NCBI RefSeq assembly: GCF_022539505.1
Contig: NC_061508.1
Span: forward strand, 344,609,484 to 344,673,483
DNA: 64,000 nt
Source: Lolium rigidum
Lineage: Eukaryota > Streptophyta > Magnoliopsida > Poales > Poaceae
Direction: 5' to 3'
Shown: piece by piece, positions 23,276-34,869 of the stretch
Numbering within the stretch: the first letter of the stretch is position 1
Layout of the letters: every line of letters starts with the position of its first letter
Notes under the pieces: generated by a model
Seen by the model: only the letters and a program-made list of their open reading frames with translations
Databases searched by the model: none
Told to the model about the DNA's origin: nothing
Program-made: the position numbers and the translations under genes

Positions 23276-26200
23276 CACTACAAGAAATATGTTGACTTGC
23301 GACACTTCATTTTTGTCACTGAATCGTCATTATATTTAATCTATGACGTTTTTATGACAAAAAATAGATTGTCAAAAACGGAGCGTCAGTAATTAACCAA
23401 CATGACCTTCTACTTGAAATCGTCATGATCGTCTACGACGATATTTCATCGTCATAACATCTATGACGATCTAATATCGTCATGGGCGATCAAGGCATGC
23501 CACATCAGATCCTACGTGGCCAGTCTGACGTGGCAAAATTATGACAAAAACAAATCGTCGTAGATCAAAATCAGCCCAGTCCATTTCACTGATCTACATG
23601 GGCCAAGCACAATAATTCTAGCCCTTTTCTCCCTGTCTTTGGCCCATTTGTCCGTTTGGGCTTAGCCTTTTTACCACCTTATTTTTCAGCCTTTCACTTT
23701 TGGGCCTTAATCTTTTTACAACCCTTTTATTTTCTATATGCTTTGGCCTTTTGCAGTCCATTTATTTTATTTTCGACCTTTATTTTTGTATCTGGTCCCA
23801 CTAGTCAGATGGTTCCTGGTTCCACTAGCTAGATTCTTGCATTCGCTTTCAACTGATCAGATTTCCATTTCACACTTTCAAAACACATAAATCTATTTAA
23901 TACAGAGAAGAGAACATATGAAATTCATCTAATAACACTACAATTTTACAACGTCTATTACAACCCAGATTTGCCTAATATTACAATATAATATACTCTT
24001 TGCAGAGTTAAGCTTCACAGCTTCGAATTTCTTAGGCCTCCAGGTCCTGAAAAGAGTGAACTGCCACATTTTTAGTCTAATGAAGCAAATATCTATAACT
24101 AATAAAATTAAAACAAAACAATTAGTAACAAAATACAAAGACAAATCAGCAAGAAGCTAGGTCTGAATCACTTAGGAAAGCACACATGCTCATTCGGTTG
24201 GGCATGCAAATCATGTTGTTGCCACGTATTAAAAGTTTTCTATGGTGCTTCTGTTGCACAATCAATAACAACTTAGAAGCATAATTACATGCTCTAAAAT
24301 TTTGTTGCAACGATAGTGCAAACTAAAATTTTGCATGATCAATACCTGTCTCCAATCATACCAACTTCAAATCATACCAACTTCAGGGATCTAATACAGT
24401 TTGCCTATTAACTATGACATACGAATGGGTCAAAAATAAATCTTCAATCACAAGCTATTGCAATTTTGTAAGACTGAGATATGCATAACGGTATCATAGT
24501 TTCCAACAAATAAAACTAGCTCGTTTTGGAAACCTTGCATCTAAGTTAGCATACACAGACCAGTAAATATGATGCTAGTTTAGAAACAATCCAAAAAAAC
24601 AGCTGCATAGTCAACTGAAGTGCACCAATATAATCTGACAAATTGCACCAACACATAGTGCGCCAAAAAAATGAGATAAAAAGAGGGATAGCACCTAATG
24701 CACAATTGTTACTCGCATACGTACCCTTTCCACAGTGACAGGAGAAGCGCTTCCAGGGGAGGAAGACAAACCTCACCGCTTCTCCTTACCTTCGATCCAG
24801 CAACCAAAACCATTAGATCTGCAACCACATCTAGGAAAGGAAAGAGATGGCAGCCACAAAATTAAAAGACATGTCGCTCTAAGATTTACAGGAAGCATCA
24901 TTATCCACCACAATAAATAAATGGGACAAATGCACGAATTGACATTAGCCACCTGGAGATTGTACTACTTGCCAGAATATACCAATAAGTATTTACTATT
25001 ACATGTGTGTATGGCTATGCACTACCATCTTGAAACCAGACTTATGTTTCTTATAAAGACAAACTAAACCAGACTTATGCTTCTACTTGGTCCCCTCGGG
25101 GAGCAGCTTGTGATGCTCAGAGAGGACAGATGTGAAATTTAAATCACAAATAATAAACTGATGGCAAACAGACTAATGTTGTAAATACAAAATATTCCAT
25201 ATGAGTGTTATGGCAGTAGAAAAATACACTTGTGAGATATCAGGACATTTATTTTCATCAAACAAACTACCCAAACCACAAATAATCATTTTAAAACCCT
25301 TGAAGCCCCATATGTTTAGATCAGAACTCATCGCTATGAAGAATTGGACGTAGTTACACTTCTCGTCGGCAGATTTAGTTTTGCTAAAGCATAGCTAGAG
25401 CAAAGGTAGACATGGTATATTTTGGTGTTGCAGTATTGTCATGATATAGAAGATAAGATTATTTTAGTAGCAAGGCATTCTATCATGATATACAAGATAC
25501 ATTGCAGTACTGTCACTATATAGAATAAAAAACTGCAGTACTGCCGTTATATAGAATAAACAGTAATCTGATACAGTTGTCTCAAACATGAATAGAATTG
25601 ATTACCAGATTTAAAATGTATGGAACATCAGACAGTAGGGCAATCACTTGATCAATCCTAACAAACATCAGGTTTTCGATTCCCTCATGAACTCGAATCA
25701 GACACAGCAGAAAAAAGAAGCTCTCCATTCTAGTGCTCTAGTGACAATTAACAATATAAATGGAGTGCTATGAGGGTTACTGCAACTCCTAAAAGAACAG
25801 TCCTCACGAAAAAGCTCAATATTGGTGCTTGGCTATAAAGGTAAAACAACAATAATTGATCGAGAGAGATGGATTTCATCTACAAACCCATTTAGCAAAT
25901 TGAAGAGATTGGTTCCAAAATTTAGGGGCAGATGGGGGAACAAAGAGAGCGGACGCACCGCTGGAGCAGAGACAGGCGCCGAGGACTGACCTACTGTTAT
26001 CACCAGATTTTGGCTAAATCAGGAGGTGGGCCGCGATCAAGATGGGCTTGGAAGATTACATATGGAAGATCTATGAAGCGGCCCTGCACGGAGAATTTGG
26101 GCTAGTTAGCCCGTGTATCTTAATTTAATAGATTGTGTATCGATTTAGAAGTTAGAGTTTATCTCGTGCACGGTTTAGTGCACGCCCACATTAGAAAGTC

Positions 26201-28419
26201 CCATGGACTATAAATATGTACCTAGGGTTTATGGAATAAACAACAACTCACGTTCAACCCCAAAACAAACCAATCTCGGCGCATCGCCAACTCCTTCGTC
26301 TCGAGGGTTTCTATCGGAGTAGCGACATGTCGCCTAGATCGCATCTTGCGATCTAGGCAGCACAAGCCCCACGTTGTTCATGCGTTGCTCGTATCGAAGC
26401 GCTTTTGATGGCGAGCAACGTAGTTATCATTAGATGTGTTAGGGTTAGCATTGTTCTTCGTTTAAGCATGCTTACGTAGTGCAACCCTTGCATATCTAGC
26501 CGCCCTCACGCCTGTCTCGGTGTGGGGGCGGCACCCGCTTGATCATTATTTAGTAGATCCGATCCGTTACGATTGCTCCTTGTTCTACAAGGATTAGTTT
26601 AACATCTCGCAATAGTTAGGCCTTACAAAGGGGGGAGGATCCAGGTGGCACGTAGGGTGGCGTTCGCAAGTCCTAAACGGGATGTTCCGAGGATCAACTT
26701 CATGTTGGTTTTTAGGCCTTGTTTAGGATCGGCTTACGAGCACCGTGCGTGGCCGCGAGGCCCAACCTGGAGTAGGATGATCCGATTATGCGGTGCCTAA
26801 ATCGTCGTAGATCTCATTAGCTCTATCTTGATCAAGCAGGACCACCAAGTATTCGTGCACCCCGTACGAATCATGGGTGGATCGGCTCTTTGAGCCGATT
26901 CACGAGATAACCCGAGAGCCGATCGAGGCTCGTATTTAATGTTTACATGTATGCCCGCGAGGAAACTAAGCGAGGCATCCCCATCACCTTCCCGACCGGG
27001 TATAGGTCGGGTGGCACGCCCTTGCACTTTGCATCGCCGCGTGTGACCAGAAGAGCATTGCGGGCCGTCGCTCGGAGGGGTCTCAGCCAGCCGCAGCTCT
27101 AGGCTCTTCCCGGCTCTACGGTGTTGACAAGGCCGCTGCCCGCCGGTGGGTTTTGGCAATCAACACCTACCGTCAATGCTGCTGGTGCGCTCCAGTCGCC
27201 TTCGTCCTCTCGTCTCACCTTCACCACCTGCAGATGCGGTTCATGACCTGGGAGGAACACACAGAAACGAATGGTTAAAGAGAAATAAATGGCGAAACCA
27301 GGAGTCTAACAAGCGCAAACGAGAGGGGAGCGAGGAATTGTTCCTGGAACTAAGAATGGCGAGGGGAGGTTGTCCTCGGCCGCGGATCTAGCGTGGTCGA
27401 GCGCGGAGGTGTGCAGAACCATGGGCGGCGGTGGATCCCGCAAGGGGATATTTCTGGGTGCGGTCGCGGCGCTAGATGACGGGAAGGAACGAGGCGAGCT
27501 CGCGAGAGCCGCCGCCATCGCGTTGTCGTCGACGCGGCCTTGCGACGGCGAAGTACCCTGCCCCGCGTGGCCGCGTAGTGGAGGTGCTGGAAAGAGGAAC
27601 ACGAGCGATAGAGCCATAGAGGTCGGATGGGCTTTGGCGGGCGCAACATTGCTGACTAAAATGGTGGAGGCGGCGGCCGGGTGTGGTAGCGCTGAGGGAG
27701 AATGAATCTGGGCAAAAGGCTTGGCGGCGGGGGCAGCTATGGATAGGAGAGACGCCTAGGGTTAGGAATTTAGAATTGCACGGAAATACCCCTAGTTATT
27801 TCGGTGCTGCAACGGGACTTGTGGGGTGTTTCGGTCATTTTCCGTCCAAAGAGGGGGAGGCTGAACAAGTTGGCGCCGAGAGGAAAAAAATTCGTTGGAG
27901 TGGAGGGAAATTGCATTTTGGGAGAGAAGTTTGCAGCAGCGCACGGATTATTTGCACTTTTCTACATACTTTTTCAATTAAAAATGAATTGGGTTAACCA
28001 TCTTACACAGACTGAATGGTATATCACCAAAAATAAATGTTGATTTAGCTGAAAGAATTTTAGTGACCGTGCATAAAAAAGGTTAATTTTGAATCGAGTC
28101 ACTCAAGATGTTGCCCAAACTAAATCAACTCCCCAAACTAAACCTTCAATATGAACCACTTGCTCTCGCGATTCTAAACCAAGTGCATTGTTCATGGTGG
28201 GACCTCCTCGATCCCCTCTCATGGCGGGCCCCGCACGCCAACATGGAGAGCAAGCATGGAGACCTTATACACAGTTATATTCACATCGTCGTAATTTCCT
28301 AGGGTTTTGGTCCCCTCAAAACAGCTAACGACTATTCAGTGCGAAATCGTCATAGCATCATGACGATTTTATCCAGAGTCACTGAGAAAAGGTCACCAGT
28401 CAACACATTTCTTGTAGTG
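23276..28419. mobile_element. complete non-autonomous CACTA element, 5,144 bp
   Basis: The left end is CACTACAAGAAATATGTTGA; the right end read inward is CACTACAAGAAATGTGTTGA. Both sides carry the 3-bp target duplication TTC (23273-23275 and 28420-28422). Subterminal DNA is rich in TCGTCAT/ATGACGA words on both flanks. No transposase domain is present, so it must have been moved by a partner. A solo LTR is nested within it. The rest (23.3-26.0 and 27.2-28.4 kb) has no gene I can support; the GC-rich open frames around 27350-27700 overlap on both strands without a domain. Confidence 0.95.
25995..27165. mobile_element. solo LTR, 1,171 bp, with perfect 5-bp duplication
   Basis: It begins TGTTATCACCAGATTTTGGC and ends GGCAATCAACA, flanked by CCTAC on both sides (25990-25994 and 27166-27170). 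A TATA-like CTATAAATA sits near 26210. There is no internal region, so unequal recombination between two LTRs probably removed it. It lies inside the CACTA element and is therefore younger. Family not assigned. Confidence 0.92.
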
Positions 28420-29158
28420 TTCTCTTCCGCGGCTTCAACATCTGCCCGTTCCTCCTCCTTGTCCCGCTTTTCTTTGTCCTGATCTTTGTATGGAAGGTAT
28501 GGAGGAAGAGATGGCTTGGTGGGCGGGAGTGGCTTGGTTAGCACATCCATTGGCTCATCAAAAGTAGTTGTGGGCACAACTAGATCCTCCGATTCCATCG
28601 AATTCTACTCAGATCAGGACCTTGAGTGAAACTAGTAGATCCCAAACCCGTAACTGTATGCCCCCAAGCAGGCAAAGCAGAACTAAAAATAACACACCAG
28701 TTTAAGTCGCTAAAACTCTGCTGGCAGGCTAATCCACGAAGAGAGAAACCGGGATAACCTGCTATGTCGCGCGGGCGACGGCGGAATCGTGCGTCGGGAG
28801 CGTTGGGAGCCGGCGGCGGAATCGAGCGTCGCGCAGGCAGCGGGGGTTTGTTTGCGAGAGGTTTGGGCTTCGCCACCTGCCTCCCGACGGGGTTAATAAG
28901 AGGGGGTTAATCATAAGAAGGGTCGGAGTCGGATGCCGTCCGTTCGCGGTTTACGATGGGGCCGGTTTCTTTACATAATAATCGTTCTGAAGTAGTATGC
29001 ATGTATGTACATGCACAACACAGGTCAGTAGTTCTAAGCACGACAAGAAATCATTCTAACCTCTCCTAAGCTCGTTTGTGAAACAGTTTATTTTAGCAAA
29101 ATTCTAAGCGAAATTTTGAGTCCAAATATACATCTAATGATGTCATCTGATGATGCAG

Positions 29159-29248
29159 CTAGAAGCCTAGAAGGTTGCCCTTCAGGCACTGAAATCTAGG
29201 GATTGGCACTTGAAAGGAGCTTTCGATTATTTCTATAGCCAGCCACAG
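29159..29248 (+). pseudogene. DCN1-like UBA-domain exon fragment
   Basis: The plus strand reads KVALQALKSRDWHLKGAFDY and FYSQPQ, closely matching the UBA domain of plant DCN1-like proteins (cullin neddylation co-factors). An in-frame stop (TAG at 29168-29170) lies just before this match. The match ends at CAG (29248), where an exon boundary is plausible, and an AG acceptor precedes it (GATGATGCAG, 29157). The rest of DCN1, including the cullin-binding PONY domain, is absent. It is a stranded exon, by transposon capture or partial duplication. Confidence 0.65.
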
Positions 29249-30442
29249 TTCTCTGACCAATTTTCGGACATCAACAAAATTCAGGACATAAGATCCATCG
29301 CTAGCTTAAGACTTAAATTTCAGCACAAGATCCACCACTGCTCGCGGGCAGGTCTAGATCAGAAAAAAAGTGTAGGTCTGAATGTACCTTCTTGCGGCTG
29401 TTCTTCCACCGAAACTCCCAGCCGACCTGTGCTTACTGCTTCCCCGTGGACCTCGCCATCTGCTTGCAAAGGACCCCATGGATCTCCCGGACCTTAGCTG
29501 CTCAGAGCATCTCCAGCTGCTGGACATACTTTCTGCCCAGTCGCGCTCAAATACGGTGTCTGTCGCCATGAGCCCATTCTCCCTTCACAGGTGACGCTTC
29601 GAACACACCACACATAGCGAGAACCGAGGCGGGGAGTGGTGGGCTCGACGCGTTACTGATACGGAAGTCTAAAACCCATCGCCTACCTCTGGTCAAACGA
29701 CGTTAATGGCGCCTAGGCTTTCCCAGGCGACGCAGTGAAGCGTCTAGTCAGCATGGCCGTGTGGCCATCCACGCCGGCGTTTATTGCGACCAACACCCTG
29801 CTGTCGCCTCGCCTGCCGCCGCTGTACAATAAAGAGTGTGCCCTCCTTCCTCACGTCACGTTCCACATTCTTATCTCATCGCACCTCCTTCCTACGTTTC
29901 AATGTTGTCCTCCCGCAAAAAACATCCTCGCCACGAACAGCTTCGGGCACGACAGCGGTAGCCTCACGGTGGCGGTGGCATGGGCACTATACCGCGCGCG
30001 GTATCTTGTCCCACCGGACATGCGCCTGCTAAGTAGCGGCGGCTAAAGAATGGCCGTCAACGAGATCGACATCCTACTGCCGCCAGGAACCAAACGTTGG
30101 AGGGACGTGATTAGTACCCAGCATGCTCACCTCAGCGCGCACCAATCCCACCTGGGCTCTCACCGGGCTCTCACCGGCAACGATGACTGTTGGACAGACT
30201 TCTTCTGGACGCAGTACAACACTAACATGAACAACACCGACAGTCTCATCGGCCGGAGGAACGTGGAAATAAATGTGGAAATAAATGGGACGGGCTGGCA
30301 GCACCGAGATCAGCCCGTGTCCACTTACAGGCTGATCCACAGTAAGACAGTTTTGTTTCTTCCCCATGCCTTGTACAGGTCTCTACGTACAAATGGCTGA
30401 TGCCGAAATACCGAGATGGATATATAGGGAAAGCTACAGAAA
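29249..30442. other. no gene identified
   Basis: Moderately GC-rich DNA with several short open frames on both strands, none with a recognisable domain or a plausible gene structure. There is a small direct repeat GGCTCTCACC at 30154/30165 and an AATAAATG repeat at 30272/30284. Confidence 0.5.
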
Positions 30443-30646
30443 GGAAACATGATCACAACCAAACACTTAATTGCATTGTAAGTTCGTTTTTCATCAAAGC
30501 TGTTTGTGCAAGGAATAATAATTGCTGATGACATTGGCAATTTCGGAAACATGATCACATCCGAACACTTAATTGCATTGTAAGTTCGTTTTTCATCAAA
30601 GCTGTTTGTGCAAGGAATAATAATGGCTGATGACATTGGCAATTTC
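30443..30646. repeat. 102-bp tandem duplication downstream of eL30
   Basis: Two copies, 30443-30544 and 30545-30646, both starting GGAAACATGATCACA and ending CATTGGCAATTTC, with three substitutions between them. They lie just beyond the 3' end of the ribosomal protein gene. Confidence 0.95.
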
Positions 30647-30849
30647 ACTTTCTTGTACCAACGAACATGTGAACTACTAACCATCAAAATGGGCACAACA
30701 AAGATTTCACTGCTCCATAGATTTAAAAAATCATCTCATAAAACAAAACCATAGGAATGCGTTACAAAACAGTCACAGGAAGTTTGAACTGTGTTTGCCA
30801 GTTCCACACTACATCTCATCTCAGACTAAAATAGGTAAGGCCCTCCTCT

Positions 30850-32351
30850 TCACTGGGTGTTGCCAGGAGCGGTGCTGGTGATGATGTCCGAGTCACCCGG
30901 ATCAATGATGCTGAGGCAGCCCACCCGGTAGTACTTGCCGCAGGCTGTTCCAAGATCAACGTTGTCTGGAAGAAGAAAGTCACATTAACACATATTGCAA
31001 CAGACAACCATACAATGTACCAGGTGAGATAGCGGTGATACACAAGCTAATTCATACTCATCAAACAAGCATTGGAAGGAATGATTTGGGAATAGGATTA
31101 AAGAATCTTACTTCCATGGAAGTGGTGCACGCTGATCTTTGCCAACATAGCGTAGTACTCAATCTCAGATTTCCTGAGCGGCGGGCAGTTGTTTGCGAGG
31201 ATAATCAACTTGCCTGAACAAAGAAACAAATGAGACTATTTGAACAGAGCCACATGAAACAGATCACCAATGTTACAAATTAATACATCTTAGGTTTTAA
31301 CGATCTACACAGAATAAATAGCTATCACAGGCACAATTTAACTAGAGATTACCAATGACCTACAAATTCTACATTACGAACACAGCAACAGATAATGAGG
31401 GTTCAGACAACAATAAACAAGTATTCCAGCCTCCATTGTCCCCTAGATATGGAAGAGATCTTGAAGAAGTATTAATCAAGAGGCTGGTATCATTCTAGGG
31501 CGCTGTATTCATCTCTAGGGCACGGCAAAAGCAAGCCAAAGAGGTAAACTTCAGTCCCATTCCATTCCAGAATCTAAAATGCCGACACAAAAATTAAGTG
31601 AAGATCATAAGATGAAGTTACAATTGGTCTCAACCAAATAATTCAAGCTCCAATGGAAGTACCAACAGGAAAGAAATCTTTCTAGAGTACTTCAGTCATC
31701 ACCTAAAAGAGGAGGCAAAAGCAAGCCTACGAGCCAAACTGTAGTTCCAATATGCAATCAAAACCCAACACTACAGACGACAATACTGAATGAACGTCAT
31801 GACATTCAGCGCAAGGCACTGTAACTCAGCTCCCAATCTTCAAAACCATTCTTCAAGGAAGTAAAACATATAATCCATCTAGAGACTAAGCTAGAGGTCA
31901 AGTTCTAAAAAGGGCTAACAATTCCAAGCACAAATAACAACGACAGCCATTAACCTTTCCACTGTGCACAAGTGGCTAAGCAACAGATCTGCAAACAGAG
32001 AGATTCTGCATTTCTGATAGTAGGAGATCCAGCAAAGAACCAGACTAATCAAATATCCACGGCAGCAGATCAAACAAATCTACACAACCGTCGTAAGTAA
32101 GAGGTCAGGATCCATACCCTTGGAGCTCCGGAGCGTCTTGAGGACGGTCCTGTAGCCGAGCGTGTACTTGCCGCTCTTCATCACCAGCTGCAGCTTGTTG
32201 TTGATGTTCTCCGTGCTCTTCTTCTGCAAAACCGAATCGAACCCCGTCAGAAATCGACCACCGTCGCATCAGCACGGAACAGAATCAACTCGGAACGGAA
32301 GGAGGGGCTGTGCTAGGGTTCGTAGCGTACCGCCTTCTTGGTGGGAGCCAT
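30850..32351 (-). CDS. RPL30: 60S ribosomal protein L30 (eL30), four exons, intact
   Basis: The product is a protein of the large cytosolic ribosomal subunit. Exons on the minus strand: 32351-32331, 32223-32118, 31213-31112 and 30965-30850, all with GT-AG introns (107, 904 and 146 bp) and compatible phases. They total 345 nt, 114 codons plus TGA. It starts [20 protein letters not shown] and contains [60 protein letters not shown] and [19 protein letters not shown]. These cover the whole eL30 family with no gap; plant homologues are close to this length. The ATG context GCGATGG is favourable. No frameshift or stop is present. The ending (STAPGNTQ) is slightly longer than I would expect. This is the best-supported functional gene here, and upstream motifs fit a ribosomal-protein promoter. 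Confidence 0.97.
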
Positions 32352-32436
32352 CGCGTCCGGCGGGCGGGCGACCGACCTCGGCAGGCGACGACCTGGGCGG
32401 CAGGAGGAGGCGGGTGGCTTCGGGGGCGGCGGCGCG

Positions 32437-32578
32437 GTAGGGTTGAGAGGGAGAGGGAGTATATAGGTGCGACCGTGCGGACGAAATTACGTCATTACCA
32501 CTGGGCCTAGCGTGCTGGAATGGATCGATTTGTTGGGCCTTACTGGACCTCGTCGACCCCAAAATCGCTGAATGGGCT
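32437..32578 (-). promoter_or_regulatory. eL30 promoter: telo-box, TATA box and three TGGGCY sites
   Basis: On the minus strand, AACCCTA (32438-32444, telo-box core) lies near the expected start of transcription, and CCTATATAC (32459-32467) is a TATA box about 110 nt from the ATG. Upstream are TGGGCC at 32502-32507 and 32534-32539 and TGGGCT at 32573-32578 (as read on the plus strand). Site II (TGGGCY) plus telo-box pairs are typical of plant ribosomal-protein genes and link them to cell growth. The match is by motif only. Confidence 0.75.
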
Positions 32579-33049
32579 GACAAGGTGGATCCAGTGCGTA
32601 CAAAGACAAGTGCAAATGTGTAACTCGAAAAAAAAAAGTACACCGACAAATATGGCTTCTGTAAGCTAACCTATCTTTTCCTAAAAAAAATAAGAATATA
32701 AGTTAAGCTACTTTATAATTCTTGCCAAGATCAAGTCTACGCTGCATATTAGCTAATATTTAGCCGAGGATTTGTGTGTCCATGATCTGGTCGATGTTTG
32801 TAGAAGATAATATGAACTAGAGTGACAAACATCCCATTATTCAAACCATGACCCACAAGTCGGTGTGGTGGCAAATCTGCCCCTTTATCTCCTTCAACTC
32901 AACAAAGAATCAAGATGGGAATATTACAAACAGTTCTTGACACATCACACTGTCGATCGTCAATTCCCTAGTTGTTAACTTCAATTTGCAAACCATCGAG
33001 GTGCCACATCATCCTTGCAATGTTGAGGAACTCTTGATTGAACACATAA

Positions 33050-33353
33050 GGGCTCCTTTGATTTAAAGGATTTGCATAGGAATTGTGTAGGATTTGGTTT
33101 CTATGGGAAATTTTCCTATACATGTTGTTTGATTCATAGGAACATATCCTATAGGAAAAATTCCTATAGGAATCTTGTAGTGTAATTCCTATAGGAAAAA
33201 AACATTAGCTCATATCTCATGGAAAATTTCCTTTGCTACAATTAAACAAACTTCATCTTCCTATAGGATTCAAGGATTCAAGTAGACATATCATTCCAAT
33301 CCTATACCTTTCCTATTCCTATGCTTTTCCTATCCTTTAAATCAAAGGAGCCC
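33050..33353. mobile_element. Tourist-type (PIF/Harbinger) MITE, 304 bp
   Basis: The terminal inverted repeats are GGGCTCCTTTGATTTAAAGG and its complement at 33332-33353. TAA stands on both sides (33047-33049 and 33354-33356), the target preference of PIF/Harbinger MITEs. The interior repeats CCTATAGGAA-like words and can fold on itself. Ends and duplication look intact. Confidence 0.92.
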
Positions 33354-33356
33354 TAA

Positions 33357-34869
33357 ATCTTTTATAAGGCATATTCAACAAAATAAACATAGCTGATTTT
33401 TCAAAGGATATTTAACATCTCGGTAACCACATGTGAGGCGAATCTGGATTAAGAATCAACAATAAACTTGTTGATGCTGATGTTGCATTCGCCTAGGGTA
33501 GTATTGCAAGAAGTCCCCTTCTTTCGGCAGTGACATACTTACATGGAAGCAAACTATAGATCTGATCTTTGCTACAAATTAATCTCTGAGTTTCTTGATC
33601 AAATTAAAATCCTGAGTTTAGAACTTTCTAAGAAGACACTTCAGATATTTGGTGGTAATTTTCACGAACGAGGGAAAATGCAGCCTCGTGAGATTATCAA
33701 GATGACGGGTTATTGGACCATTTGTTACAGCCTCGACTTCCCCATCTGCGCCACCCATCATTGTTGGGTCACTAAAGGAATTTCGCCCTCAAGTGTGATC
33801 GATCTGGCCACGGTGAATTATTGATGACCTACAAAGAGTTAAATAATGCATAGTTGTGCAACTGCAATGTCGGATGTGTTACTTCTGGTATGTACAAATA
33901 GGCACAATAGACACGCGAAAGGTTCTTATATTAGAAAGTGATGCCAAGTGAAGGCCGATGCGGTCTGTCAACTCATGGGCCTGGCATTGCTTTGAAAGGA
34001 GTGACCGCTTGCCAGAAATCGCAGATCGCATGGCTTCCGGAAGGGGATACATGGCATTCTTCCACATCCACGCCAATGGGCGGAAATGGCGCAATCATAT
34101 TTTCCGCATTCGCTAGGGCGATGTCATGCCAACTGAGTCTAAAGACATGCGTACTTTGATCACTGATCACTATGTGGAGCTGTTAGGGGAGCCGGCTATC
34201 AGAGAGCACACTCTGAATCTTGAGGCACTCTACCTACCGACAATGAACTTGTCAGATCTTAAGTTGCCCTTCTCCTAACACGATATCTCGGCAGTTATTA
34301 GCCATTGTGGGGGCACCGAGAGGAAATACACAACCTCACAGCCCATTAGCCTGTGTGAACCAATAAACTTTAAGGCTGGCTTCGATCAATAGAACGAAAA
34401 AATAAACACACAATCACAAACACAAGTGACAAATCTTCTCAAGACGAGGAGGGAAAAACCACGGGTTTGCACCAATTGATCCACACACGCTTCACTATGA
34501 GCAACCTGGATACATAGTCTTCTCTAGACCATCTAGAGATTACAAGACAGTTCAATTAGTCTTCTGTAGACCATCTAGAGTCAAAAAATACATCAAACAG
34601 TCCCCCTCGGGCTGCATCGAAGCTGAGAAGATGAGATATTCATCAAGTAGCTGCGTACGCCTTCCATGACCATGACACAATGGACACATGAATGACCCTC
34701 TGTCGTCGTGGTGAACAGACAGATGCCATAGGATGGCTTAAGTTGGGGCCGAATGGGCGCTAGAGGATTCGGGGGAGGGTTTTTGATTAGATAGGATGAA
34801 CTTCCGGATGCTTTCCTCAAGAACTTAGCCAAAGGCAAAGGTAGAAGAAGAAACACACAAGGAAGAACT
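33357..34869. other. no gene identified
   Basis: Mixed-composition DNA. Short open frames at 33543-33824 and 33938-34170 show no domain. CAGTTCAATTAGTCTTC and TAGACCATCTAGAG recur near 34520-34580. From about 34860 the sequence passes into the next retroelement. Confidence 0.45.

Larger units (their letters stand above)
22103..28598 (-). pseudogene. host gene split by a CACTA insertion; possible DUF3615-like protein
   Basis: On the minus strand, exon 1 starts at ATG 28598 (MESEDLVVPTTTFDEPMDVL), runs to 28420, is broken by the CACTA element (23276-28419), and resumes at 23272. Counting the TTC duplication once, the frame continues without a stop (AAEE then KWHNIMLSGMEVLRRMGQ) to a GTAAGT donor after 23135. 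Exon 2 is 22882-22801 (acceptor TTCTAG; VDKEIVLERENALWNAAMEY). Exon 3 is 22295-22103 (acceptor ATCAG; KCMWYHCNLVGCKREF, VQQYFFLEVN), with donor GTATGC. Phases 2, 0 and 1 agree across all junctions, strong evidence for a real spliced gene. The W-x-H...YFFLEV pattern resembles grass DUF3615 proteins; that is tentative. Further 3' exons are lost where the Athila remnant begins. An upstream frame from 28876 does not join in phase. Confidence 0.7.

Noticed and set aside
27146..27997. Possible promoter and first exon within the CACTA element
   Set aside because: GC-rich and open, but the frames overlap on both strands and no domain, splice structure or downstream exon could be supported.
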